Source: Streptomyces griseoaurantiacus (GTDB lineage: Bacteria; Actinomycetota; Actinomycetes; Streptomycetales; Streptomycetaceae). From it: a DNA stretch of 64,000 bases. The translations under genes were made by a program, and so were the position numbers. The notes beneath the pieces were generated by a model. That model was not told the DNA's origin, made no database searches, and saw only the letters and a program-made list of their open reading frames with translations. Positions 32,216 through 41,177 of this stretch are shown here, piece after piece; positions within the stretch are counted from its first letter, which is position 1; every line of letters begins with the position of its first letter. The stretch is taken from contig BNBP01000026.1 of assembly GCA_014656015.1 (NCBI GenBank), positions 22,529 to 86,528 of the forward strand, given 5' to 3'.

Positions 32216-33091
32216 ATGGTGCAGCAGCAGACGGAGAACGCGCAGGCGCAGGTGCCGGGTGGGGCCGCGGAGATCGGCGTCATCGGGGGCTCGGGGTTCT
32301 ACTCCTTCCTCGAGGACGTGACCGAGGTCCGCGTCGACACCCCCTACGGGGAGCCCAGCGACTCCCTGTTCCTCGGTGAGATCGCGGGCCGCCGGGTCGC
32401 CTTCCTCCCCCGCCACGGCCGCGGCCACCATCTGCCGCCCCACCGCATCAACTACCGCGCCAACCTGTGGGCCCTGCGCGCGGCCGGCGTCCGGCAGGTG
32501 CTCGGCCCGTGCGCGGTCGGCGGACTGCGCCCCGAGTACGGCCCCGGCACGCTCCTCGTCCCGGACCAGTTCGTGGACCGCACGAAGTCCCGGCAGCAGA
32601 CCTACTTCGACGGGCTGCCGCGCCCCGAGGGCACCGTGCCGAACGTCGTGCACGTCTCGCCCGCCGACCCGTACTGCCCCACCGGCCGGGAGGTCGCGCT
32701 GGCGGCGGCGCGGGGACGGGACTGGGAGCCGGTGGACGGCGGCACGCTCGTCGTCGTCGAGGGGCCGCGGTTCTCCACCCGCGCCGAATCGGAGTGGCAC
32801 CGGGCGCAGGGCTGGTCGGTGGTCGGCATGACGGGCCACCCGGAGGCCGTGCTCGCCCGTGAGCTGGAGCTCTGCTACACCTCGCTGACCCTGGTCACGG
32901 ACCTGGACGCGGGCGCGGAGACCGGCGAGGGCGTCTCCCACGAGGAGGTGCTGCGGGTGTTCGCGGCGAACGTGGACCGGCTGCGGGGCGTGCTGTTCGA
33001 CGCGGTGGCCGCGCTGCCGCGGAACGGCGAGCGGGACTGCCTGTGCGCCACGGCGCTGGGCGGGATGGATCCGGGGTTCGCGCTGCCTTAG
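32216..33091 (+). CDS. mtnP: S-methyl-5'-thioadenosine phosphorylase
   Basis: The 291-residue enzyme splits methylthioadenosine to adenine and methylthioribose 1-phosphate in methionine salvage. It has IGVIGGSGFYSFL (phosphate loop), LPRHGRGHHLPPHRINYRAN (family signature), the GTLLVPDQFVDRT strand, VVVEGPRFSTRAES, and MTGHPEAVLARELELCY with the nucleoside-binding Met. ATG at 32216 is backed by the conserved N-terminus starting about residue 20. A small hairpin and a duplicated copy of the gene end follow. Confidence 0.94.
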   Translation: MVQQQTENAQAQVPGGAAEIGVIGGSGFYSFLEDVTEVRVDTPYGEPSDSLFLGEIAGRRVAFLPRHGRGHHLPPHRINYRANLWALRAAGVRQVLGPCAVGGLRPEYGPGTLLVPDQFVDRTKSRQQTYFDGLPRPEGTVPNVVHVSPADPYCPTGREVALAAARGRDWEPVDGGTLVVVEGPRFSTRAESEWHRAQGWSVVGMTGHPEAVLARELELCYTSLTLVTDLDAGAETGEGVSHEEVLRVFAANVDRLRGVLFDAVAALPRNGERDCLCATALGGMDPGFALP

Positions 33092-33198
33092 CGCGGGAGG
33101 ACTCGGGGCTCGGGGCCAGGTTCGGAGTTCGGGGTCTGGGGTTCGGGGCTCGGAGTTCGGCGCTCGAGGTCCGGGGGTTCGCGCTGCCGTAGCGCGGG
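33073..33198. repeat. Direct repeat duplicating the 3' end of the MTA phosphorylase gene
   Basis: A 25-base sequence covering the last codons, stop and hairpin (33073-33097) recurs at 33174-33198 with one mismatch inside the former stop region. Each copy contains the small stem GCGCT/AGCGC. The DNA between them consists of degenerate units of GTTCGGGG and GCTCGGGG. Confidence 0.85.
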
Positions 33199-33428
33199 GT
33201 TCGGGGGCAGGGGCTCGGGGTCCGGGGTCCGGGGCTCGGACGCCGTTCGAACGCGGTGGGGCGGACGGGCGGACGTCCTCGTTCGGGTGAGCGGGATATC
33301 CACAACCGGGCGGTGGTCCACAGGCTCCGGCGGAGTCGGCGGCGGGGCGTCATCGTGGGACGCGCGGAGCGGCCAGGACGGCCGCACGCCGACCGCACGA
33401 CGACCGCACGAAGCAGGTGGAGACACCC
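33092..33428. other. Intergenic region with degenerate G-rich repeats
   Basis: These 337 bases hold the duplicated gene end and 20 or so copies of TTCGGGG, CTCGGGG and TCCGGGG up to about 33240, strongly G on one strand. After that comes ordinary sequence leading to the ribosome site of the next gene. No gene is supported. Confidence 0.6.
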
Positions 33429-34184
33429 ATGACGCCCCCGCGTTTCCCCGACTCCCGCACCCACCACCCCACCCTCCCCCCTTTCTCCGGCCCCGTCTCC
33501 GTCCCCTCCGTGACCGGCGCGGACGCCGCCTTCCGCCCCGACTCCCGGGACACTCCCCCGGCCTGCTCCGTGCCGCATTTCGCCCCCGTGCGGGTGCCCG
33601 GCGGCGCGGGCCGGCTGCGACGGCTGGTCCGGCAGCGCAGGCGGGCCGTGGCGGCGGGGCTGGCGGTCACCGCCGCCGCCCTGATCGCGGCGGGTCCGCA
33701 TGCCGAGGGGCGACCGCGCGGGCACCCGGACGACACGGCACGGGCCCGGGCGAGCACCGCCCGGGCGGCCTCCTCGCCGCACCACCGGCCCGCTCGGGCC
33801 CCGACGGTGACGGCGCCGGTGCGGATCGCGGACGCGGCGACCGTGGGGTTGCTGCGGCCGGGCGACCGGGTCGACGTGATCGCGGCCGACGGCGGCGGAG
33901 CCGCGCGGGTGGTGGCGGCCGGGGCGCGGGTGGTGGAGGTGCCGGGAACGCCCGGCGGACGCGGAACGGACGGGACCGGCACAGGTATTGGGACCGGCAC
34001 AGGTACGGGAACCGGCTCGGGGACAGGGACCGACACCGTCGCCGAGGCGGCGCCGAACGCCGGGACGGGCCCCGGTACCGGGGCGGAGCCCGGTGCGCTG
34101 GTCGTGCTCTCGGTGCCACGCGCGGAGGCCGCCCGGCTGGCCGGGGCCGGTGCGGCGGGACGGCTGGCGGTGACGCTGCGGTGA
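33429..34184 (+). CDS. SAF-domain (CpaB/RcpC-like) membrane protein
   Basis: The product has 251 residues. After a Pro-rich head, a hydrophobic stretch (AVAAGLAVTAAALIAAG, about residues 78-94) forms a membrane anchor. Next comes APVRIADAATVGLLRPGDRVDVIAADGG, the pattern of RcpC/CpaB pilus-assembly proteins. An insert of alternating Gly and Thr (GTGIGTGTGTGTGSG) follows, then ALVVLSVPRAEAARLAGA, which closes the fold. ATG at 33429 follows GGTGGAG; ATG at 33417 is also open. No other pilus gene is nearby, so the function is unclear. Confidence 0.75.
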   Translation: MTPPRFPDSRTHHPTLPPFSGPVSVPSVTGADAAFRPDSRDTPPACSVPHFAPVRVPGGAGRLRRLVRQRRRAVAAGLAVTAAALIAAGPHAEGRPRGHPDDTARARASTARAASSPHHRPARAPTVTAPVRIADAATVGLLRPGDRVDVIAADGGGAARVVAAGARVVEVPGTPGGRGTDGTGTGIGTGTGTGTGSGTGTDTVAEAAPNAGTGPGTGAEPGALVVLSVPRAEAARLAGAGAAGRLAVTLR

Positions 34185-34292
34185 TGCGGAACACCTCGTT
34201 CGCGTGGACGCGAGAGGCGCGGACCGGGCCGATTGTCGTAAGTTGCGGAGTCGTTTGTTCCGTAGTTCGCGCGTGAGTGAAGGGGTTCATCG

Positions 34293-34775
34293 GTGAGCGA
34301 GATGAAGGGATCCGGCGTCTGGGAGGGCTTCAAGGCCTTCCTGATGCGTGGAAACGTCGTCGATCTGGCCGTCGCGGTGGTGATCGGAGCCGCGTTCAGC
34401 AACATCGTGAACTCGGTGGTGAAGGGCATCATCAACCCGCTGGTCGGGGCGATCGGCACCAAGAACCTGGACAGCTACAGCTCGTGTCTCACATCCCACT
34501 GCGAGGTGGCGAAGGACGGCACGGTCACCCACGGCATCCAGATCATGTGGGGCTCGGTTCTCGGCTCCACGCTGCAGTTCCTGATCACGGCGACCGTCGT
34601 GTACTTCCTGATGGTGCTGCCGATGGCGAAGTACCTGGCCCGGGTCGAGGCGCGCCGCAGGGCACGGGAGGACACCAAGGGCTCGGTGGTGGAGGTCACG
34701 GAGCTGGAGGTCCTCCAGCAGATCCGCGACACCCTGGTCGCCCAGCGTGGCGGCAGTCACGACGCCCGGCGCTGA
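34293..34775 (+). CDS. mscL: Large-conductance mechanosensitive channel
   Basis: The 160-residue protein forms a pore that opens when the membrane is stretched, protecting against osmotic downshock. It starts with GTG (MSEMKGSGVWEGFKAFLMRG), then helix 1 NVVDLAVAVVIGAAFSNIVNSVV (the gate region), an outer loop with two Cys (SSCLTSHCEV, unusual for the family and able to form a disulfide), helix 2 LQFLITATVVYFLMVLPM, and a C-terminal cytoplasmic helix rich in charged residues. Confidence 0.95.
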   Translation: MSEMKGSGVWEGFKAFLMRGNVVDLAVAVVIGAAFSNIVNSVVKGIINPLVGAIGTKNLDSYSSCLTSHCEVAKDGTVTHGIQIMWGSVLGSTLQFLITATVVYFLMVLPMAKYLARVEARRRAREDTKGSVVEVTELEVLQQIRDTLVAQRGGSHDARR

Positions 34776-34836
34776 CGGCGCCGGACGAGGGCCGTCGCGG
34801 GAGAGCGCCGCGGGGACCGGCTCGGCCGCCGCCGGC

Positions 34837-35019
34837 TCAGACGTGGTGCGGGGGCTTCTCGTCGAGGAAGCGCTTCAGATCGGCGGCGGAGCTGTCGCCG
34901 GCCGGCCGCTCGCCCCAGCCCCGGTCGGTGTCGTCCGAGGACTGCCGGTACTGGTCCATCGGATCGTCGAAGACGAGAGCCGCCGGTGTCGGCTCGGGGG
35001 GCGTGGAGTCGCTGTGCAT
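34837..35019 (-). CDS. Small acidic hypothetical protein
   Basis: The 60-residue product MHSDSTPPEPTPAALVFDDP continues with MDQYRQSSDDTDRGWGERP and ends DLKRFLDEKPPHHV. GGAGG sits directly before the ATG, a common arrangement in this genome (compare the gene at 38548). The C-terminal LKRFLDEKPPH motif with no Cys or membrane helix looks conserved in codon usage, but the role is unknown. It lies convergent to mscL and divergent from the peptidase gene. Confidence 0.65.
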   Translation of the reverse strand: MHSDSTPPEPTPAALVFDDPMDQYRQSSDDTDRGWGERPAGDSSAADLKRFLDEKPPHHV

Positions 35020-35078
35020 GCCTCCAGCGTACGGCTCGGCGGGGCCCGACGGCCGGGAGCCGGCGGGAGGATGGGCAC

Positions 35079-36116
35079 ATGGACACCGAGACCGATGCGC
35101 TGACGGACGTTGCGGGGCTGCGGGTGGGGCATGCCACCCGGGCCGGGGGCGGATGGCTGACCGGGACGACGGTCGTACTCGCCCCCGAAGGGGGTGCCGT
35201 GGCCGCCGTGGATGTGCGCGGTGGCGGGCCGGGGACGAAAGAGACGGACGCGCTGGACCCGCGCAACCTGGTGCGGACGGTGGAGGCGGTGGTGCTGACC
35301 GGCGGCAGCGCCTACGGGCTCGACTCCGCCTCCGGTGTGATGGCGTGGCTGGAGGAACGGGGACGCGGGGTGCGGGTCGGCCCCGATCCGGGGCACGTGG
35401 TGCCGGTGGTGCCCGCGGCCTGCGTGTTCGACCTGGGGCGGGGCGGTGACTTCGGGGCTCGTCCGGACGCGTCCACCGGCCGGGCGGCCGTGGAGGCGGC
35501 CGCGGGCCCGGAGGGCACGGCGGTGGCGCAGGGGTGCGTGGGGGCCGGCACGGGCGCGGTGGTCGGTGCGCTCAGGGGCGGGGTGGGCACCGCGAGCACG
35601 GTGCTCGGCTCGGGCATCACCGTGGGCGCCCTGGTGGTGGCCAATGCCGCGGGTTCGGCGGTGGATCCGGCAACGGGCGCGCTGTACGGGGAGTTCTGGC
35701 AGGGACGGCGGGTCGCATATCCGGCGGCCGAGGTGCACGAGGCGGCGCGGAGGCGGTTGGAGGAGGCGGCGGCACGGCGGACGGCGCCGCCGCTGAACAC
35801 GACGCTGGCGGTCGTGGCCACGGACGCGGCGCTGTCGAAGGCACAGGCGCGGAAGGTCGCGGGCACCGCGCACGACGGCATCGCGCGGGCCGTCCGCCCG
35901 GTGCACCTGCTGAACGACGGCGACACGGTGTTCGCGCTGGCCACCGGTGCCCGACCGCTGCCCGAGGGCGATCCCCTGGCGCTCAACGAGGTGCTCGCGG
36001 CGGGGGCGGACCTGGTGACCCGGGCGATCGTGCGGGCCGTCCGGGCGGCCCGGTCGCACGAGGGTCCGGGCGGCGACTGGCCCTCGTACGGGGAGCTGTA
36101 CGGCAGCGCCTTCTGA
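35079..36116 (+). CDS. P1 family (S58, DmpA-like) peptidase
   Basis: The 345-residue enzyme belongs to the DmpA/beta-aminopeptidase fold, which self-cleaves to expose an N-terminal nucleophile. DALTDVAGLRVGHATR opens the family signature, followed by GTTVVLAPEGGAVAAVDVRGG, VVLTGGSAYGLDSASGVM and VVPAACVFDL. The segment PPLNTTLAVVATDA (Asn240-Thr241) is at the family cleavage position. Substrates are unknown; relatives release N-terminal D- or beta-amino acids. ATG at 35079 has GGGAGG 8 bases upstream. Confidence 0.92.
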   Translation: MDTETDALTDVAGLRVGHATRAGGGWLTGTTVVLAPEGGAVAAVDVRGGGPGTKETDALDPRNLVRTVEAVVLTGGSAYGLDSASGVMAWLEERGRGVRVGPDPGHVVPVVPAACVFDLGRGGDFGARPDASTGRAAVEAAAGPEGTAVAQGCVGAGTGAVVGALRGGVGTASTVLGSGITVGALVVANAAGSAVDPATGALYGEFWQGRRVAYPAAEVHEAARRRLEEAAARRTAPPLNTTLAVVATDAALSKAQARKVAGTAHDGIARAVRPVHLLNDGDTVFALATGARPLPEGDPLALNEVLAAGADLVTRAIVRAVRAARSHEGPGGDWPSYGELYGSAF

Positions 36117-36277
36117 CGGTCCCGCACCTCGGCTCCCAGTGCGTCAACGGCCGTGGTGCGGGGCGACATTGTCCCGGTTCTGTCACGCGACGGGGTCGGA
36201 GCCGTACGGGCGGGAACCCAGGTCGGCGGGCCGTGCTCTTGTTTCACGTATCGCAGCGGACAGACGCATCGCACTGA

Positions 36278-36335
36278 CGACGCCGACGCTGACGACACCG
36301 ACGACAGCGACAGCGACGACACCGACGACTGGGAG
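36278..36335. repeat. GAC triplet repeat in the leader of the L,D-transpeptidase gene
   Basis: About 55 bases consist mostly of GAC and GAC-like triplets (GACGACACCGACGAC and variants) just before the ribosome site of the next gene. In the frame of that gene it would read as acidic DD/TDD repeats, but the signal peptide argues for a start downstream. Confidence 0.75.
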
Positions 36336-36341
36336 AACCTC

Positions 36342-37562
36342 GTGACTACGCCGGACATGACAGCGCGGCGGCGCGTGCTCGGGGCCGCGGCCGCCCTCGT
36401 GGTCGGCGCCCTGACCCTCACCGCCTGCGGCGGGGACGCGAGCGCGGACAACGGCAAGGGCGGCAAGAAGTCCGACACCAAGGCCTCCGCCGCACGCATC
36501 ACCATCTCCGCCGAGGACGGTTCGGACAACGCCTCGATCAACGCCACGGGCGTGAAGGTCAGAGGCGGGAAGCTGACCGAGGTGAAGATGACGGTGGCCG
36601 GCTCGGACAAGCCGGTCGAGGGCTCGGTGTCGGCGGACGGGGCGACCTGGAAGCCGAAGGAGCAGCTGGAGCGCGGCACCAAGTACCGCATATCCGCCCT
36701 GGCCAAGGACACCGACGGCCGTCCGGCCGCCGCCAACTCCGTCTTCACCACGGTGTCGCCCGCGCACAGCTTCATCGGCACCTACACGCCCGACGGCGGC
36801 AGCACGGTCGGTGTGGGCATGCCGGTGTCGTTCACGTTCAACAAGGCGATCAGCGACAAGAAGGCCGTGCAGTCGCACATCACCGTCACCTCCAGCAGCG
36901 GCCAGAAGGTCGCCGGGCACTGGTTCGGCACGCAGCGCCTGGACTTCCGGCCCGAGAAGTACTGGGACGCGAACTCCAAGGTGACGATGAAGATCGACCT
37001 GGACGGCGTGAAGGGCGCCGACAACGCCTACGGCGTGCAGAAGAAGACGGTCACTTTCACCGTCGGCCGCTCGCAGGTCTCCACGGTCGACGCGGCGAGC
37101 CAGACGATGACGGTGGTCCGTGACGGACGGACCGTCAAGACCGTCCCGATCTCCGCCGGCAGCCCGCAGAACACCACGTACAACGGCCAGATGGTCATCT
37201 CCGAGAAGTTCCAGCAGACCCGGATGAACGGTTCCACGGTCGGCTTCGGCGGCGAGTACGACATCCCGGACGTGCCGCACGCGATGCGCCTGACCTCCTC
37301 CGGCACCTTCATCCACGGCAACTACTGGTACAACCAGGGCAATCCGCCCTTCGGTCGCGAGGGCACCAGCCACGGCTGCGTCGGCATGGCGGACGTCCGG
37401 GGCGCGCAGGGCGACACGGTCGCCAAGTGGTTCTACGACAGCTCGCTCATCGGTGACGTCGTGATCGTGAAGAACTCCCACGACAAGATCGTCTCGCCGG
37501 ACAACGGCCTCAACGGCTGGAACATGCCGTGGTCCCAGTGGACCGCCGGAAGTGCGGTCTGA
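36342..37562 (+). CDS. L,D-transpeptidase lipoprotein with Ig-like domains
   Basis: The 406-residue protein makes 3-3 cross-links in peptidoglycan or attaches proteins. GTG at 36342 opens a lipoprotein signal peptide: RRR, hydrophobic core, lipobox LTAC with Cys29. Two Ig-like domains follow (about residues 55-145 and 150-245), then the YkuD domain with FIHGNYWYNQG and SHGCVGM, where Cys346 is the nucleophile. This layout matches the Ldt class with N-terminal Ig domains, such as LdtMt2. It acts outside the membrane and would resist most beta-lactams except carbapenems. Confidence 0.94.
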   Translation: MTTPDMTARRRVLGAAAALVVGALTLTACGGDASADNGKGGKKSDTKASAARITISAEDGSDNASINATGVKVRGGKLTEVKMTVAGSDKPVEGSVSADGATWKPKEQLERGTKYRISALAKDTDGRPAAANSVFTTVSPAHSFIGTYTPDGGSTVGVGMPVSFTFNKAISDKKAVQSHITVTSSSGQKVAGHWFGTQRLDFRPEKYWDANSKVTMKIDLDGVKGADNAYGVQKKTVTFTVGRSQVSTVDAASQTMTVVRDGRTVKTVPISAGSPQNTTYNGQMVISEKFQQTRMNGSTVGFGGEYDIPDVPHAMRLTSSGTFIHGNYWYNQGNPPFGREGTSHGCVGMADVRGAQGDTVAKWFYDSSLIGDVVIVKNSHDKIVSPDNGLNGWNMPWSQWTAGSAV

Positions 37563-37591
37563 CGAGGGGTTTCCACGGAAGATCGGGGCAA

Positions 37592-37636
37592 CGGGGCGGG
37601 CGTCGCGGGAACATCCCGCGAGGCCCGCCCGTTTTC
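37592..37636. terminator. Terminator after the L,D-transpeptidase gene
   Basis: A long stem pairs ACGGGGCGGGC and CGCGGGA with TCCCGCG and GCCCGCCCGT around a short ACA loop, followed by TTTT on the plus strand. It is a good intrinsic terminator. Confidence 0.88.
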
Positions 37637-37731
37637 CGTGCGTAGGTTTTCTCGGTTCACGGACACGATGTCCGACCGAGGGGCTACGGTATGCACCCAC
37701 CAGGTGACATGCAGCGACGCCGGGAGCAACC

Positions 37732-38520
37732 TTGAGCGTTCCGTACGAGACCGCAGCGTACGAGCCCTTCGAGTCGCCCGAGTCTCCGGAGGAGCAACTC
37801 GAGCGGCTGCTCGGCCGTGCCCTGAACTCCTTCGAACTGCCCGACGAGACGATACGCCTGCTCGACTGCGCGCTGGCGTACGCCACTTCACTGCACTCGG
37901 CGCACCACAGCGCCGGGCTGCACCGGGAGACCCACCGCCACACCTGGCTGCTCGCCGACGGTTCCGCCGTGACGCTCTGGGAACTGGTGCACAACACCGC
38001 CCCGGGCGGTCTCCTCCAGCACGAGGTGTACCTCGACGAGGAGGAGTTGCGCACCGCCACCGCCCGGCTGCCGCTGCCCCCCGACGCCCCCGAGTTCGAG
38101 CTCTCGTTACCGGCGCGGCCGGCCCCCGTTCCCGAGCCCCGGCACTTCTACGTGCCCGACGACTCCGCGGACCACGTGCGGCGGCTGCTGCGCCGCGCGG
38201 AGAACTCCGACTCGCCGGACGCGGAGCTGTCCGCACTGCTGCTGAACTCCGCCTCGGCGCACCAGATCTCCCAGGCCTTCGGACGCATCGGCCGCGCCCG
38301 CCGCGCGGGCCTGAGCCTCTCGCTGTACGAGCACGCGTTCCTGCTGCGGGACGGGCGCGAGATCTCCCTGTGGGAGGTCGAGCACACGGCGACGCCGGAC
38401 GGCCGCCACATGTGCGAGGTGTACGCGAGCGAGCGTGCGGCCCGCGCGGCGATGGAACTGCGGGCGACGGCCTCCGACCGCATCCGGCCGAAGCGCCGCC
38501 CCGGCCCCGGGCAGCCCTGA
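37732..38520 (+). CDS. DUF6227-type conserved streptomycete protein
   Basis: The 262-residue protein starts with TTG at 37732, set 6 bases after CGGGAG. It appears to be built from two similar halves: AYATSLHSAHHSAGLHRETHRHTWLLADGSAVTLWELVHNT and, further on, ALLLNSASAHQISQAFGRIG then YEHAFLLRDGREISLWEVEH. Both halves share a pattern of Trp-Glu-Val/Leu after a DG turn followed by a sheet. No membrane segment or catalytic motif is seen. I believe it matches a family conserved only in Streptomyces, of unknown role. Confidence 0.85.
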   Translation: MSVPYETAAYEPFESPESPEEQLERLLGRALNSFELPDETIRLLDCALAYATSLHSAHHSAGLHRETHRHTWLLADGSAVTLWELVHNTAPGGLLQHEVYLDEEELRTATARLPLPPDAPEFELSLPARPAPVPEPRHFYVPDDSADHVRRLLRRAENSDSPDAELSALLLNSASAHQISQAFGRIGRARRAGLSLSLYEHAFLLRDGREISLWEVEHTATPDGRHMCEVYASERAARAAMELRATASDRIRPKRRPGPGQP

Positions 38521-38547
38521 GAGCGAACCGCCCCGCTTCCGGCGGTG

Positions 38548-38817
38548 TCAGCCGGTGGGCCGGTGTCCGCCTCCGTCGCCGAACTGCCGTACGAGACCGG
38601 CGAAGGCGTCCCGTTCGGCCTGGGTGAGTTCGACGGACTCCAGCCGTGGCGCCGCCCGATGGCGCGGCAGCGCGCCGAGCGTGCCCGCACGCTCCTGGAC
38701 CGCGAGATAGGTGCGGTAACGACGCTGCAGGCGGACGAAGCCGGAGATCCAGAGGACGGCGGCCGCCGCGAGGAACACCCAGCCCAGGAACTGGAGTATC
38801 GGCACGTGCTCGGGCAT
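38548..38817 (-). CDS. Small single-pass membrane protein
   Basis: The 89-residue product MPEHVPILQFLGWVFLAAAA has one helix (residues 8-27), then a basic segment RLQRRYRTYLAVQERAGTLG and a C-terminal part ESVELTQAERDAFAGLVRQF that would lie in the cytoplasm. GGAGG directly precedes the ATG. It is convergent with the DUF6227 gene and downstream of fruA on the same strand. No function is known. Confidence 0.7.
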   Translation of the reverse strand: MPEHVPILQFLGWVFLAAAAVLWISGFVRLQRRYRTYLAVQERAGTLGALPRHRAAPRLESVELTQAERDAFAGLVRQFGDGGGHRPTG

Positions 38818-38995
38818 GCCTCCAGTGAACAGCACGGATGCCTCACGCCGGGATGTCCGTCGTGGACCGTGACGAATCTCGCAGCACGCGCTCCGGCCCC
38901 GGCAGGCACCCCGATCCCGCTGCCTCCGTCCCCCGCTGCCTCCCGTCCGGCGCCGTCTCCTCCGCGCCCGCCCGTTCCGCGTCCGGGGCCCGCCG

Positions 38996-41089
38996 TCAGG
39001 CGGTGACCGACTCCTTCGGCACAGCCGCGGAGGCACCGGACGTCTCCGGGTCCCCCTCCGCGTCCTGCGCGCCCTGCCTCCGCAGGCCCTTGAGGACGAT
39101 CACCGAGGCGGCGCTCACGCACACCCCGGCCGCGAGGGCCACCAGGTAGAGGAACGGGTTGCCGATCAGCGGCACCACGAAGATGCCGCCGTGCGGGGCC
39201 CGCAGCGTGGCGCCGAAGGCCATCGACAGCGCCCCGGTGACGGCGCCGCCCAGCATCGAGGAGGGGATGACGCGCAGCGGGTCGGCCGCCGCGAACGGGA
39301 TGGCGCCCTCGGAGATGAAGGAGATGCCCAGCACCCAGGCGGCCTTGCCGTTCTCCCGCTCGGTCCGGGTGAACAGCCCGCCCCGCACGGTGGTGGCCAG
39401 CGCCATCGCCAACGGCGGCACCATGCCGGCCGCCATCACCGCGGCCATGATCTTCATGGCGCTGTCGCTCGGGTCCGCGACCGCGATGCCGGCGGTGGCG
39501 AAGGCGTAGGCGACCTTGTTGACGGGGCCGCCGAGGTCGAAGCACATCATCAGGCCGAGCAGCGCGCCGAGCAGCACGGCGTTGGCGCCGCCGAGGCCGT
39601 TCAGCCAGTCGGTCATGCCCTTCTGGGCGGAGGCGATGGGCTTGCCGATGACGACGAACATCAGGAAGCCGACGACCGCCGAGGAGACGAGTGGGATGAC
39701 CACCACCGGCATGATGCCGCGCAGCGCCGCCGGTATCGGCGCCCGCCCGATCGCCATGACCACCCCGCCGGCCAGCAGACCGGCCGCCAGGCCGCCGAGG
39801 AACCCGGCGTTGACGGTGAGCGCGATCGCCCCGCCGACGAAGCCGGGGACGAGACCGGGGCGGTCGGCCATGCCGTAGGCGATGTACCCGGCGAGGACGG
39901 GCACGAGGAAGCCGAAGGCGACGCCGCCGATCTGGAAGAGCAGGGCGCCCCAGCTGTCGGCCTCGGTCCACACGAAGTGGTCCATCACGGACGGTGCCTT
40001 GTTGACCGTGTAGCCGCCGATCGCGAAGCCGAGGGCGATGAGCAGGCCACCCGCGGCGACGAAGGGGACCATGTAGCTGACGCCGGACATCAGCCAGGTG
40101 CGCAGGCGGGTGCCGTAGCCCTCGCCGGGTGCGCCGGCCCGGTCGACGGGGGTGCCGGCGGCCGGGGCGGTGGCCTCTCCGCGGGCGGCCTTCTCGCGGA
40201 CTTCGGCGATCAGTTCGGCGGGGCGGCTGATGCCCGCCTTCACACCGGTGTCGACGGTCGGCTTCCCGGCGAAGCGTTCCTTCTCCCGCACGGGCACGTC
40301 GTGCGCGAGGATCACGCCGTCGGCGGCGGCGATGACGGCGGGGTCGAGCCGGGTGAAGCCGGCCGAGCCCTGTGTCTCGACGACCACCTCGACACCGGCC
40401 TCGCGGCCCGCGTTCTCCAGGGACTCGGCGGCCATGTAGGTGTGGGCGATACCGGTGGGGCAGGAGGTGACGGCGACGATCCGGAAGGGCCGCGCGGCAC
40501 CGTCGGCACCAGCACCGGCACCGGATCCGCCTCCGGCATCCGCACCGACTTCGGCGCCTGCCTCGCCCCCGGCCTCCGCATGGGCCACACCGGGCCGCGC
40601 ACCGGCCTCCGCACCGGCCTCCGCACCGGCCGCATCGTCCTCCGCCCCCTCCTCGCCCCGGATGAGGGCGGCCGCCGCCCCCGCGTCCGTGACCGCCCGC
40701 AGCGCGGACGTGAACTCCGCGTCCATGAGCTGCCGGGCCAGCGAGGACAGGATCGTCAGGTGGGCCTCGTCCGCACCGGCCGGGGCGGCGATCAGGAAGA
40801 TCAGGTCGGCCGGGCCGTCCGCCGCCCCGAAGTCGATCCCGGCGGTGCTGCGCCCGAAGGCGAGGGTGGGTTCGGTGACGTGGGCGCTGCGGCAGTGCGG
40901 GATGCCGATGCCGCCGTCGAGGCCGGTCGGCATCCGGGCCTCGCGGGCGGCGACGTCGGCGAGGAAGCCGTCCAGGTCGGTCACCCGCCCTCGGGCCAGC
41001 ATCCGTTCGGCGAGGGCGCGGGCCGCCGCTTCCCTGGTGTCGGCGGAGAGGTCCAGGTCGACCAGGTCCGCGGTGATCATCTCGCTCAT
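38996..41089 (-). CDS. fruA: PTS fructose transporter subunit IIABC
   Basis: The 697-residue fused permease imports fructose and phosphorylates it to fructose 1-phosphate. IIA occupies residues 1-145 (GIPHCRSAHV with phospho-His near 65), followed by an Ala/Gly/Glu-rich linker (GAEAGAEAGARPG), IIB at about 200-300 (VTSCPTGIAHTYMA with phospho-Cys) and IIC with nine or ten helices to the end. It is the last gene of the fruR-fruK-fruA operon. The linker is unusually long and repetitive. Confidence 0.95.
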   Translation of the reverse strand: MSEMITADLVDLDLSADTREAAARALAERMLARGRVTDLDGFLADVAAREARMPTGLDGGIGIPHCRSAHVTEPTLAFGRSTAGIDFGAADGPADLIFLIAAPAGADEAHLTILSSLARQLMDAEFTSALRAVTDAGAAAALIRGEEGAEDDAAGAEAGAEAGARPGVAHAEAGGEAGAEVGADAGGGSGAGAGADGAARPFRIVAVTSCPTGIAHTYMAAESLENAGREAGVEVVVETQGSAGFTRLDPAVIAAADGVILAHDVPVREKERFAGKPTVDTGVKAGISRPAELIAEVREKAARGEATAPAAGTPVDRAGAPGEGYGTRLRTWLMSGVSYMVPFVAAGGLLIALGFAIGGYTVNKAPSVMDHFVWTEADSWGALLFQIGGVAFGFLVPVLAGYIAYGMADRPGLVPGFVGGAIALTVNAGFLGGLAAGLLAGGVVMAIGRAPIPAALRGIMPVVVIPLVSSAVVGFLMFVVIGKPIASAQKGMTDWLNGLGGANAVLLGALLGLMMCFDLGGPVNKVAYAFATAGIAVADPSDSAMKIMAAVMAAGMVPPLAMALATTVRGGLFTRTERENGKAAWVLGISFISEGAIPFAAADPLRVIPSSMLGGAVTGALSMAFGATLRAPHGGIFVVPLIGNPFLYLVALAAGVCVSAASVIVLKGLRRQGAQDAEGDPETSGASAAVPKESVTA

Positions 41090-41177
41090 CGCGAGCTCCT
41101 TCGCACGCGTATCGCCCGGGACAGCTCGTGGGCGGAGGGGGTGGGGACGAGAAGGGGGACGGGGGGCGGGGTGGGGT

